A DNA stretch of 64,000 bases from Hydractinia symbiolongicarpus (taxonomy: Eukaryota > Cnidaria > Hydrozoa > Anthoathecata > Hydractiniidae): NCBI RefSeq assembly GCF_029227915.1, contig NC_079879.1:992001-1056000 (forward strand). The letters run 5' to 3'. The notes under the pieces were generated by a model, which did no database searches, was not told the origin of the DNA, and was given only the letters and a program-made list of their open reading frames with translations. The stretch's first letter is position 1. Every line of letters starts with the position of its first letter. A program made the translations under genes and the position numbers. This document shows positions 36,268 through 49,160 of this stretch, piece by piece.

Positions 36268-39200
36268 CCACTAAAACGCATGAGACTTGTAGTTTTCAAA
36301 AATGTTTTCATTCTTGATAAGACACTGAAAAAAAAAAGTTTAATCGCGGGCAAACGAAAACCCGAGATTTCCCGTAAATCCCGGGCTTGACCCCTATAGT
36401 CAAAAGTACACAAAGAAAGTACCCAGGCAGTAAACTCATTTTTGGAACGTTTTTTTGAATTATCGTTTCACCACTATAACGCATGAGACTTGTAGTATTC
36501 AAAAATGTTTTCATTTTTGATGGGACGCTGAATAGAAGAAGTTTAATCTCCGGCAAACGAAAACCCGCGATTTCCCGTAAATCCCGGACTCGGCCCGTAT
36601 AGTCAAAAGTATACAAAGAAAGTACGCAGGGAGTAAACTCATTTCCCGAACGATTCTTTAAATTTTTTTCACCACTAAAACGCATGAGACTTGTAGTTTT
36701 CAAAAATGTTTTCATTTTTGATGAGACGCTGAATAAAAGAAGTTAAATCGCCGGCAATCGAAAACCCGCGATTTCCTGTAAATCCCGGGCCTGGCCCGTA
36801 TAGTCTAATGTATGCAAAGAAAGTACCCTGTGAGTAAATTGATTTCCCGAGCGATTCTTTAAATTATTTTTTCACCACTAAAACGCATGAGACTTGAAGT
36901 TTTCAAAAATGTTTTCATTTCTGATGAGACGCTAAATAAAAGAGGTTTAATCGCCGGCAAACGAAAACCCGCGATTTCCCGTAAATCCCGGGTTAGGCCC
37001 GTATAGTCGAATGTATACAAAGAAAGTACCCAGGGAGTAAACACATTTCCCGAACGATTTTTTAAAGTATTTTTTCACCACTAAAACGCATGAGACTTGT
37101 AGTTTATAAAAATGATTTCATTTTTGATGAGACGCTGAATAAAAGGAGTTTAATCTCCGGCAAACGAAAACCCGCGATTTCCCGTAGGTCCCGGACCCGG
37201 CCCGTATAGTCAAAAGTATACAAAGAAAATACGCAGGGAGTAAACTCATTTCCCGAACGATTCTTTAAATTATTATTTCACCACTAAAACGCATGAGACT
37301 TGTAGTTTTCAAAAATGTGTTCATTCTTGATAAGACGCTGAAAAAAAAAAGTTTAATCGCGGGCAAATAAAAACACGAGATTTCCCGTAAATCCCGGGCT
37401 TGACCCCTATAGTCAAAAGTACACAAAGAAAGTACCCAGGCAGTAAACTCATTTTTGGAACGTTTTTTTGAATTATCTTTTCACCACTGTAACGCATGAG
37501 ACTTGTAATATTCAAAAATGTTTTCATTTTTGATGGGACGCTGATAAGAAGAAGTTTAATCGCCGGCAAACGAAAACCCGCGATTTCCCGTAAATCCCGG
37601 GCCTGGCCCGTATTGTCGAATGCATACAAAGAAAGTACTCAGTCAGTAAACTGATTTCCCGAACGATTCTTTAAATTATTTTTTCACCACTAAAACGCAT
37701 GAGACTTGTAGTTTACAAAAATGTTTTCATTTTTGATGAGACGCTGAATGAAAGAAGTTTAATCGCCGGCAAACGAAAACCCGCGATTTTCCGTATATCA
37801 CGGACTCGGCCCGTATAGTCAAATGTATACAAAGAATGTACCCAAGGAGTAAACTCATTTCCAGAACGATTTTTTAAATTATTTTTTCACCATTAAAACG
37901 CATGAGACTTGTAGTTTTCAAAAATGACTTCATTTTTGATGAGACGCTAAATAAAAGGAGTTTAATCGCCGGCAAACGAAAACTCGCGATTTCCCGTACA
38001 TCCCGGACTCGGCCCGTATAGTCGAATGTATACAAGGAAAGTACCCAGGGAGTAAACTGATTTCCCGAACGATTCTTTAAATTTTTTTTCACCACTAAAA
38101 CGCATGAGACTTGTAGTTTACAAAAATATTTTCATTTTTGATGAGACGCTGAATAAAAGAAGTTTAATCGCCGGCAAACGAAAACCCGCGATTTTCCGTA
38201 TATCACGGACTCGGCCCGTATAATCAAAAGTATACAAAGAAAGTACCCAGGAAGTAAACTCATTTCCCGAACGATTTTTTAAATTATTTTTTCACCACTA
38301 AAACGCACGAGACTTGTAGTTTTCAAAAATGATTTCATTTTTGATGCGACGCTGAATAAAAGGAGTTTAATCTCCGGCAAACAAAAACCCGCGATTTCCT
38401 GTAGGTCCAGGACCCGGCCCGTATAGTCAAAAGTATACAAAGAAAATACGCAGGGAGTAAACTCATTTCCCGAAGGATTCTTTAAATTATTATTTCACCA
38501 CTAAAACGCATAAGACTTGAAGTTTTCAAAAATGTTTTCATTTCTGATGAGACGCTAAATAAAAGAGGTTTAAACGCCGGCAAACGAAAACCCGCGATTT
38601 CCTGTAAACCCCAGGTTAGGCCCGTATAGTCGAATGTATACAAAGAAAGTACCCAGGGAGTAAACTCATTTCCTGAACGATTTTTTAAATTATTTTTTCA
38701 CCACTAAAACGCATGAGACTTTTAGTTTATAAAAATGATTTCATTTTTGATGAGACGCTGAATAAAAGGAGTTTAATCTCCGGCAAACGAAAACCCGCGA
38801 TTTCCCGTAGGTCCCGGACCCGGCCCGTATAGTCAAAAGTATACAAAGAAAATACGCAGGGAGTAAACTCATTTCCCGAACGATTCTTTAAATTTTTATT
38901 TCACCACTAAAACGCATGAGACTTGTAGTTTTCAAAAATGTGTTCATTCTTGATAAGACGCTAAAAAAAAAAGTTTAATCGCGGGCAAACGAAAACACGA
39001 AATTTCCCGTAAATCCCGGGCTTGACCCCTATAGTCAAAAGTACACAAAGAAAGTACCCAGGCAGTAAACTCATTTTTGGAACGTTTTTTTGAATTATCT
39101 TTTCACCACTATAACGCATGAGACTTGTAGTATTCAAAAATGTTTTCATTTTTGATGGGACGCTGATAAGAAGAAGTTTAATCGCCGGCAAACGAAAACC

Positions 39201-39540
39201 CGCGATTTCCCGTAAATCCCGGGCCTGGCCCGTATTGTCGAATGCATACAAAGAAAGTACTCAGTCAGTAAACTGATTTCCCGAACGATTCTTTAAATTA
39301 TTTTTTCACCACTAAAACGCATGAGACTTGTAGTTTACAAAAATGTTTTCATTTTTGATGAAACGCTGAATGAAAGAAGTTTAATCGCCGGCAAACGAAA
39401 ACCCGCGATTTTCCGTATATCACGGACTCGGCCCGTATAGTCAAATGTATACAAAGAATGTACCCAAGGAGTAAACTCATTTCCAGAACGATTTTTTAAA
39501 TTATTTTTTCACCATTGAAACGCATGAGACTTGTAGTTTT
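36268..39540. repeat. 17-monomer higher-order repeat, copy 2
   Basis: It matches 32821 to about 36090 at more than 99.5% by eye. The match ends around 39540, where this copy reads GACTTCATTTTTGATG and the first reads GATTTCATTTTTGATG followed by a different right half. Confidence 0.85.
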
Positions 39541-41610
39541 CAAAAATGACTTCATTTTTGATGAGACGCTAAATAAAAGGAGTTTAATCGCCGGCAAACG
39601 AAAACCCGCGATTTCCCGTACATCCCGGACTCGGCCCGTATAGTCGAATGTATACAAGGAAAGTACCCAGGGAGTAAACTGATTTCCCGAACGATTCTTT
39701 AAATTTTTTTTCACCACTAAAACGCATGAGACTTGTAGTTTACAAAAATATTTTCATTTTTGATGAGACGCTGAATAAAAGAAGTTTAATCGCCGGCAAA
39801 CGAAAACCCGCGATTTTCCGTATATCACGGACTCGGCCCGTATAATCAAAAGTATACAAAGAAAGTACCCAGGCAGTAAACTCATTTTTGGAACGTTTTT
39901 TTGAATTATCTTTTCACCATTAAAACGCATGAGACTTGTAGTTTTCAAAAATGACTTCATTTTTGATGAGACGCTAAATAAAAGGAGTTTAATCGCCGGC
40001 AAACGAAAACCCGCGATTTCCCGTAAATCCCGGGCCTGGCCCGTATTGTCGAATGCATACAAAGAAAGTACTCAGTCAGTAAACTGATTTCCCGAACGAT
40101 TCTTTAAATTATTTTTTCACCACTAAAACGCATGAGACTTGTAGTTTACAAAAATGTTTTCATTTTTGATGAGACGCTGAATGAAAGAAGTTTAATCGCC
40201 GGCAAACGAAAACCCGCGATTTTCCGTATATCACGGACTCGGCCCGTATAGTCAAATGTATACAAAGAATGTACCCAAGGAGTAAACTCATTTCCAGAAC
40301 GATTTTTTAAATTATTTTTTCACCATTAAAACGCATGAGACTTGTAGTTTTCAAAAATGACTTCATTTTTGATGAGACGCTGAATATAAGGAGTTTAATC
40401 GCCGGCAAACGAAAACCCGCGATTTCCCGTAAATCCCGGGCCTGGCCCGTATTGCCGAATGCATACAAAGAAAGTACTCAGTCAGTAAACTGATTTCCCG
40501 AACGATTCTTTAAATTATTTTTTCACCACTAAAACGCATGAGACTTGTAGTTTACAAAAATGTTTTCATTTTTGATGAAACGCTGAATGAAAGAAGTTTA
40601 ATCGCCGGCAAACGAAAACCCGCGATTTTCCGTATATCACGGACTCGGCCCGTATAGTCAAATGTATACAAAGAATGTACCCAAGGAGTAAACTCATTTC
40701 CAGAACGATTTTTTAAATTATTTTTTCACCATTGAAACGCATGAGACTTGTAGTTTTCAAAAATGACTTCATTTTTGATGAGACGCTAAATAAAAGGAGT
40801 TTAATCGCCGGCAAACGAAAACCCGCGATTTCCCGTACATCCCGGACTCGGCCCGTATAGGCGAATGTATACAAGGAAAGTACCCAGGGAGTAAACTGAT
40901 TTCCCGAACGATTCTTTAAATTTTTTTTCACCACTAAAACGCATGAGACTTGTAGTTTACAAAAATATTTTCATTTTTGATGAGACGCTGAATAAAAGAA
41001 GTTTAATCGCCGGCAAACGAAAACCCGCGATTTTCCGTATATCACGGACTCGGCCCGTATAATCAAAAGTATACAAAGAAAGTACCCAGGCAGTAAACTC
41101 ATTTTTGGAACGTTTTTTTGAATTATCTTTTCACCATTAAAACGCATGAGACTTGTAGTTTTCAAAAATGACTTCATTTTTGATGAGACGCTAAATAAAA
41201 GGAGTTTAATCGCCGGCAAACGAAAACCCGCGATTTCCCGTAAATCCCGGGCCTGGCCCGTATTGTCGAATGCATACAAAGAAAGTACTCAGTCAGTAAA
41301 CTGATTTCCCGAACGATTCTTTAAATTATTTTTTCACCACTAAAACGCATGAGACTTGTAGTTTACAAAAATGTTTTCATTTTTGATGAGACGCTGAATG
41401 AAAGAAGTTTAATCGCCGGCAAACGAAAACCCGCGATTTTCCGTATATCACGGACTCGGCCCGTATAGTCAAATGTATACAAAGAATGTACCCAAGGAGT
41501 AAACTCATTTCCAGAACGATTTTTTAAATTATTTTTTCACCATTAAAACGCATGAGACTTGTAGTTTTCAAAAATGACTACATTTTTGATGAGACGCTAA
41601 ATATAAGGAG
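39180..41610. repeat. Tandem 6-mer pair (1,217 bp each)
   Basis: The copies are about 39180-40395 and 40396-41610. They share GATGAAACGCTGAATG, CATTGAAACG, the unusual j-like left half inside an e-right context, and ATATAAGGAG. Differences noticed: TATTGTCG against TATTGCCG (about 40455), TAGTCGAATG against TAGGCGAATG (about 40860), and GACTTCAT against GACTACAT (about 41577). The first copy overlaps the end of the 17-mer, so this amplification came later. Confidence 0.75.
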
Positions 41611-42844
41611 TTTAATCGCCGGCAAACGAAAACCCGCGATTTCCCGTACATCCCGGACTCGGCCCGTATAGTCGAATGTATACAAGGAAAGTACCCAGGG
41701 AGTAAACTGATTTCCCGAACGATTCTTTAAATTTTTTTTCACCACTAAAACGCATGAGACTTGTAGTTTACAAAAATATTTTCATTTTTGATGAGACGCT
41801 GAATAAAAGAAGTTTAATCGCCGGCAAACGAAAACCCGCGATTTTCCGTATATCACGGACTCGGCCCGTATAATCAAAAGTATACAAAGAAAGTACCCAG
41901 GAAGTAAACTCATTTCCCGAACGATTTTTTAAATTATTTTTTCACCACTAAAACGCACGAGACTTGTAGTTTTCAAAAATGATTTCATTTTTGATGCGAC
42001 GCTGAATAAAAGGAGTTTAATCTCCGGCAAACGAAAACCCGCGATTTCCTGTAGGTCCCGGACCCGGCCCGTATAGTCAAAAGTATACAAAGAAAATACG
42101 CAGGGAGTAAACTCATTTCCCGAACGATTCTTTAAATTATTATTTCACCACTAAAACGCATGAGACTTGAAGTTTTCAAAAATGTTTTCATTTCTGATGA
42201 GACGCTAAATAAAAGAGGTTTAAACGCCGGCAAACGAAAACCCGCGATTTCCTGTAAACCCCAGGTTAGGCCCGTATAGTCGAATGTATACAAAGAAAGT
42301 ACCCAGGGAGTAAACTCATTTCCTGAACGATTTTTTAAATTATTTTTTCACCACTAAAACGCATGAGACTTGTAGTTTATAAAAATGATTTCATTTTTGA
42401 TGAGACGCTGAATAAAAGGAGTTTAATCTCCGGCAAACGAAAACCCGCGATTTCCCGTAGGTCCCGGACCCGGCCCGTATAGTCAAAAGTATACAAAGAA
42501 AATACGCAGGGAGTAAACTCATTTCCCGAACGATTCTTTAAATTTTTATTTCACCACTAAAACGCATGAGACTTGTAGTTTTCAAAAATGTGTTCATTCT
42601 TGATAAGACGCTAAAAAAAAAAGTTTAATCGCGGGCAAACGAAAACCCGAGATTTCCCGTAAATCCCGGGCTTGACCCCTATAGTCAAAAGTACACAAAG
42701 AAAGTACCCAGGCAGTAAACTCATTTTTGGAACGTTTTTTTGAATTATCGTTACACCACTATAACGCATGAGACTTGTAGTATTCAAAAATGTTTTCATT
42801 TTTGATGGGACGCTGAATAGAAGAAGTTTAATCGCCGGCAAACG
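41611..42844. repeat. Linking monomers c, d, g, h/d, e2, f
   Basis: The series resembles the right part of the 17-mer (GATGCGACGC, AAACCCCAGG, AAATTTTTATTTCACC) with an e2-f pair at its end. The e2 monomer reads TTATCGTTACACC near 42750 where its relatives read TTATCGTTTCACC. No other sequence is present. Confidence 0.55.
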
Positions 42845-45800
42845 AAAACCCGCGATTTCCCGTAAATCCCGGGCTTGGCGCGTATAGTCGAATATATACA
42901 AAGAAAGTAAACTGGGAGTAAACTCATTTCCCGAATGATTTTTTAAATTAATTTTTTACCACTAAAACGCATAAGACTTGTAGTTTTCAAAAACGATTTC
43001 ATTTTTGATGAGACGCAGAATAAAAGGAGTTTAATCTCCGGCAAACGAAAACCCGCGATTTCCCGTAAATCCCGGACCAGGCCCGTATAGTCAAAAGTAT
43101 ACAAAGAAAGTACGCAGGGAGTAAACTCATTTCCCGAACGATTCTTTAAATTTTTTTCACCACTAAAACGCATGAGACTTGTAGTTTTCAAAAATGTTTT
43201 CATTTTTGATGAGACGCTGAATAAAAGAAGTTAAATCGCCGGCAATCGAAAACCCGCGATTTCCTGTAAATCCCGGGCCTGGCCCGTATAGTCTAATGTA
43301 TGCAAAGAAAGTACCCTGTGAGTAAATTGATTTCCCGAGCGATTCTTTAAATTATTTTTTCACCACTAAAACGCATGAGACTTGAAGTTTTCAAAAATGT
43401 TTTCATTTCTGATAAGACGCTAAATAAAAGAGGTTTAATCGCCGGCAAACGAAAACCCGCGATTTCCCGTAAATCCCGGGTTAGGCCCGTATAGTCGAAT
43501 GTATACAAAGAAAGTACCCAGGGAGTAAACACATTTCCCGAACGATTTTTTAAATTATTTTTTCACCACTAAAACGCATGAGACTGGTAGTTTATAAAAA
43601 TGATTTCATTTTTGATGAGACGCTGAATAAAAGGAGTTTAATCTCCGGCAAACGAAAACCCGCGATTTCCCGTAGGTCCCGGACCCGGCCCGTATAGTCA
43701 AAAGTATACAAAGAAAATACGCAGGGAGTAAACTCATTTCCCGAACGATTCTTTAAATTATTATTTCACCACTAAAACGCATGAGACTTGTAGTTTTCAA
43801 AAATGTGTTCATTCTTGATAAGACGCTGAAAAAAAAAAGTTTAATCGCGGGCAAACGAAAACACGAGATTTCCCGTAAATCCCGGGCTTGACCCCTATAG
43901 TCAAAAGTACACAAAGAAAGTACCCAGGCAGTAAACTCATTTTTGGAACGTTTTTTTGAATTATCTTTTCACCACTATAACGCATGAGACTTGTAATATT
44001 CAAAAATGTTTTCATTTTTGATGGGACGCTGATAAGAAGAAGTTTAATCGCCGGCAAACGAAAACCCGCGATTTCCCGTAAATCCCGGGCCTGGCCCGTA
44101 TTGTCGAATGCATACAAAGAAAGTACTCAGTCAGTAAACTGATTTCCCGAACGATTCTTTAAATTATTTTTTCACCACTAAAACGCATGAGACTTGTAGT
44201 TTACAAAAATGTTTTCATTTTTGATGAGACGCTGAATGAAAGAAGTTTAATCGCCGGCAAACGAAAACCCGCGATTTTCCGTATATCACGGACTCGGCCC
44301 GTATAGTCAAATGTATACAAAGAATGTACCCAAGGAGTAAACTCATTTCCAGAACGATTTTTTAAATTATTTTTTCACCGTTAAAACGCATGAGACTTGT
44401 AGTTTTCAAAAATGACTTCATTTTTGATGAGACGCTAAATAAAAGGAGTTTAATCGCCGGCAAACGAAAACCCGCGATTTCCCGTACATCCCGGACTCGG
44501 CCCGTATAGTCGAATGTATACAAGGAAAGTACCCAGGGAGTAAACTGATTTCCCGAACGATTCTTTAAATTTTTTTTCACCACTAAAACGCATGAGACTT
44601 GTAGTTTACAAAAATATTTTCATTTTTGATGAGACGCTGAATAAAAGAAGTTTAATCGCCGGCAAACGAAAACCCGCGATTTTCCGTATATCACGGACTC
44701 GGCCCGTATAATCAAAAGTATACAATGAAAGTACCCAGGAAGTAAACTCATTTCCCGAACGATTTTTTAAATTATTTTTTCACCACTAAAACGCACGAGA
44801 CTTGTAGTTTTCAAAAATGATTTCATTTTTGATGCGACGCTGAATAAAAGGAGTTTAATCTCCGGCAAACGAAAACCCGCGATTTCCTGTAGGTCCCGGA
44901 CCCGGCCCGTATAGTCAAAAGTATACAAAGAAAATACGCAGGGAGTAAACTCATTTCCCGAAGGATTCTTTAAATTATTATTTCACCACTAAAACGCATG
45001 AGACTTGAAGTTTTCAAAAATGTTTTCATTTCTGATGAGACGCTAAATAAAAGAGGTTTAAACGCCGGCAAACGAAAACCCGCGATTTTCTGTATATCAC
45101 GGACTCGGCCCGTACAGTCAAATGTATACAAAGAATGTAACCAGGGAGTAAACTCATTTCCCAAACGATTTTTTAAATTATTTTTTCACCACTAAAACGC
45201 ATGAGACTTGTAGTTTATAAAAATGATTTCATTTTTGATGAGACGCTGAATAAAAGGAGTTTAATCTCCGGCAAACGAAAACCCGCGATTTCCCGTAGGT
45301 CCCGGACCCGGCCCGTATAGTCAAAAGTATACAAAGAAAATACGCAGGGAGTAAACTCATTTCCCGAACGATTCTTTAAATTTTTATTTCACCACTAAAA
45401 CGCATGAGACTTGTAGTTTTCAAAAATGTGTGCATTCTTGATAAGACGCTAAAAAAAAAGTTTAATCGCGGGCAAACGAAAACACGAAATTTCCCGTAAA
45501 TCCCGGGCTTGACCCCTATAGTCAAAAGTACACAAAGAAAGTACCCAGGCAGTAAACTCATTTTTGGAACGTTTTTTTGAATTATCTTTTCACCACTATA
45601 ACGCATGAGACTTGTAGTATTCAAAAATGTTTTCATTTTTGATGGGACGCTGATAAGAAGAAGTTTAATCGCCGGCAAACGAAAACCCGCGATTTCCCGT
45701 AAATCCCGGGCCTGGCCCGTATTGTCGAATGCATACAAAGAAAGTACTCAGTCAGTAAACTGATTTCCCGAACGATTCTTTAAATTATTTTTTCACCACT

Positions 45801-47893
45801 AAAACGCATGAGACTTGTAGTTTACAAAAATGTTTTCATTTTTGATGAGACGCTGAATGAAAGAAGTTTAATCGCCGGCAAACGAAAACCCGCGATTTTC
45901 CGTATATCACGGACTCGGCCCGTATAGTCAAATGTATACAAAGAATGTACCCAAGGAGTAAACTCATTTCCAGAACGATTTTTTAAATTATTTTTTCACC
46001 ATTAAAACGCATGAGACTTGTAGTTTTCAAAAATGACTTCATTTTTGATGAAACGCTAAATAAAAGGAGTTTAATCGCCGGCAAACGAAAACCCGCGATT
46101 TCCCGTACATCCCGGACTCGGCCCGTATAGTCGAATGTATACAAGGAAAGTACCCAGGGAGTAAACTGATTTCCCGAACGATTCTTTAAATTTTTTTTCA
46201 CCACTAAAACGCATGAGACTTGTAGTTTACAAAAATATTTTCATTTTTGATGAGACGCTGAATAAAAGAAGTTTAATCGCCGGCAAACGAAAACCCGCAA
46301 TTTTCCGTATATCACGGACTCGGCCCGTATAATCAAAAGTATACAAAGAAAGTACCCAGGAAGTAAACTCATTTCCCGAACGATTTTTTAAATTATTTTT
46401 TCACCACTAAAACGCACGAGACTTGTAGTTTTCAAAAATGATTTCATTTTTGATGCGACGCTGAATAAAAGGAGTTTAATCTCCGGCAAACGAAAACCCG
46501 CGATTTCCTGTAGGTCCCGGACCCGGCCCGCATAGTCAAAAGTATACAAAGAAAATACGCAGGGAGTAAACTCATTTCCCGAACGATTCTTTAAATTATT
46601 ATTTCACCACTAAAACGCATGAGACTTGAAGTTTTCAAAAATGTTTTCATTTCTGATGAGACGCTAAATAAAAGAGGTTTAAACGCCGGCAAACGAAAAC
46701 CCGCGATTTCCTGTAAATCCCAGGTTAGGCCCGTATAGTCGAATGTATACAAAGAAAGTACCCAGGGAGTAAACTCATTTCCTGAACGATTTTTTAAATT
46801 ATTTTTTCACCACTAAAACGCATGAGACTTGTAGTTTATAAAAATGATTTCATTTTTGATGAGACGCTGAATAAAAGAAGTTAAATCGTCGGCAATCGAA
46901 AACCCGCGATTTCCTGTAAATCCAGGGCCTGGCCCGTATAGTCTAATGTATGCAAAGAAAGTACCCAGTGAGTAAATTGATTTCCCGAGCGATTCTTTAA
47001 ATTATTTTTTCACCACTAAAACGCATGAGACTTGAAATTTTCAAAAATGTTTTCATTTCTGATGAGACGTTAAATAAAAGAGGTTTATTCGCCGGCAAAC
47101 GAAAACACGCGATTTCCCTTAAATCCCGGACTCGGCCTGTATAGTCAAAAGTATACAAAGAAAGTACGCAGGGAGTAAACTCATTTCCCGAACGATTCCT
47201 TAAATTATTATTTCACCACTAAAACGCATGAGACTTGTATTTTTCAAAAATGTGTTCATTCTTGATAAGACGATGAAAAAAGAAAGTTTAATCGCGGGCA
47301 AACGAAAACCGGAGATTTCCCTTAAATCCCGGGCTTGGCCCCTATAGTCAAAAGTACACAAAGAAAGTACCCAGGCAGTAAACTCATTTTTGGAATGTTT
47401 TTTTGAATTATTTTTTCACCACTATAACGCATGAGACTTGTAGTATTCAAAAATGTTTTCATTTTTGATGGGACGCTGATAAGAAGAAGTTTAATCGCCG
47501 GCAAACGAAAACCCGCGATTTCCCGTAAATCCCGGGCCTGGCCCGTATTGTCGAATGCATACAAAGAAAGTACGCAGGGAGTAAACTCATTTCCCGAACG
47601 ATTCTTTAAATTATTATTTCACCACTAAAACGCATGAGACTTGTAGTTTTCAAAAATGTTTTCATTCTTGATAAGACACTGAAAAAAAAAGTTTAATCGC
47701 GGGCAAACGAAAACACGAGATTTCCCGTAAATCCCGGGCTTGGCCCCTATAGTCAAAAGTACACAAAGAAAGTACCCAGGCAGTAAACTCATTTTTGGAA
47801 TGTTTTTTCGAATTATTTTTTCACCACTATAACGCATGAGACTTGTAGTATTCAAAAATGTTTTCATTTTTGATGGGACGCTGAATAGAATAA
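42845..47893. repeat. 5-kb segment, copy A of a distant duplication
   Basis: About 25 monomers here match 56632-61680 at an offset of 13,787-13,788 bp. Rare variants are shared, such as GACTGGTAG (43583, 57371), TTTCCCAAACG (about 45149, 58936) and CTGAATGAAAG. Differences noticed include CACCGTTAAAACG against CACCATTAAAACG, TGTGTGCATT against TGTGTTCATT, a one-base A-run change, and CGTCGGC against CGCCGGC. Divergence is therefore greater than for the tandem pairs. The match fails left of about 42840 and right of about 47893. Confidence 0.8.
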
Positions 47894-49160
47894 GTTTAAT
47901 CTCCGGCAAACGAAAACCCGCGATTTCCTGTAGGTCCCGGACCCGGCCCGCATAGTCAAAAGTATACAAAGAAAATACGCAGGGAGTAAACTCATTTCCC
48001 GAACGATTCTTTAAATTATTATTTCACCACTAAAACGCATGAGACTTGAAGTTTTCAAAAATGTTTTCATTTCTGATGAGACGCTAAATAAAAGAGGTTT
48101 AAACGCCGGCAAACGAAAACCCGCGATTTCCTGTAAATCCCAGGTTAGGCCCGTATAGTCGAATGTATACAAAGAAAGTACCCAGGGAGTAAACTCATTT
48201 CCTGAACGATTTTTTAAATTATTTTTTCACCACTAAAACGCATGAGACTTGTAGTTTATAAAAATGATTTCATTTTTGATGAGACGCTGAATAAAAGAAG
48301 TTAAATCGTCGGCAATCGAAAACCCGCGATTTCCTGTAAATCCAGGGCCTGGCCCGTATAGTCTAATGTATGCAAAGAAAGTACCCAGTGAGTAAATTGA
48401 TTTCCCGAGCGATTCTTTAAATTATTTTTTCACCACTAAAACGCATGAGACTTGAAGTTTTCAAAAATGTTTTCATTTCTGATGAGACGTTAAATAAAAG
48501 AGGTTTATTCGCCGGCAAACGAAAACACGCGATTTCCCTTAAATCCCGGACTCGGCCTGTATAGTCAAAAGTATACAAAGAAAGTACGCAGGGAGTAAAC
48601 TCATTTCCCGAACGATTCCTTAAATTATTATTTCACCACTAAAACGCATGAGACTTGTATTTTTCAAAAATGTGTTCATTCTTGATAAGACGATGAAAAA
48701 AGAAAGTTTAATCGCGGGCAAACGAAAACCGGAGATTTCCCGTAAATCCCGGGCTTGGCCCCTATAGTCAAAAGTACACAAAGAAAGTACCCAGGCAGTA
48801 AACTCATTTTTGGAATGTTTTTTTGAATTATTTTTTCACCACTATAACGCATGAGACTTGTAGTATTCAAAAATGTTTTCATTTTTGATGGGACGCTAAT
48901 AAGAAGAAGTTTAATCGCCGGCAAACGAAAACCCGCGATTTCCCGTAAATCCCGGGCCTGGCCCGTATTGTCGAATGCATACAAAGAAAGTACGCAGGGA
49001 GTAAACTCATTTCCCGAACGATTCTTTAAATTATTATTTCACCACTAAAACGCATGAGACTTGTAGTTTTCAAAAATGTTTTCATTCTTGATAAGACACT
49101 GAAAAAAAAAGTTTAATCGCGGGCAAACGAAAACACGAGATTTCCCGTAAATCCCGGGCT
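46474..49160. repeat. Tandem 7-mer (1,420-bp period, second copy incomplete)
   Basis: The first copy is 46474-47893 and the second 47894 to about 49160. They share GCCCGCATAGTC, ATCGTCGGCAATCG, GAGACGTTAAAT, GACTTGTATTTTTC and GACGATGAAAAAAG. Differences noticed: GAAATTTTC against GAAGTTTTC (about 47036) and CCCTTAAATCCCGGG against CCCGTAAATCCCGGG (about 47318). The boundary at 47893 is also where the distant 5-kb match ends, so the 7-mer duplication broke the older block. Confidence 0.75.

Noticed and set aside
44998-45195. 65-codon plus-strand frames (also 47431-47628, 48851-49048, 58785-58982, 61218-61415) and the 71-codon frame at 63556-63771
   Set aside because: They fall within single monomers, overlap the minus-strand frames, and exist only in copies where chance substitutions removed stops.
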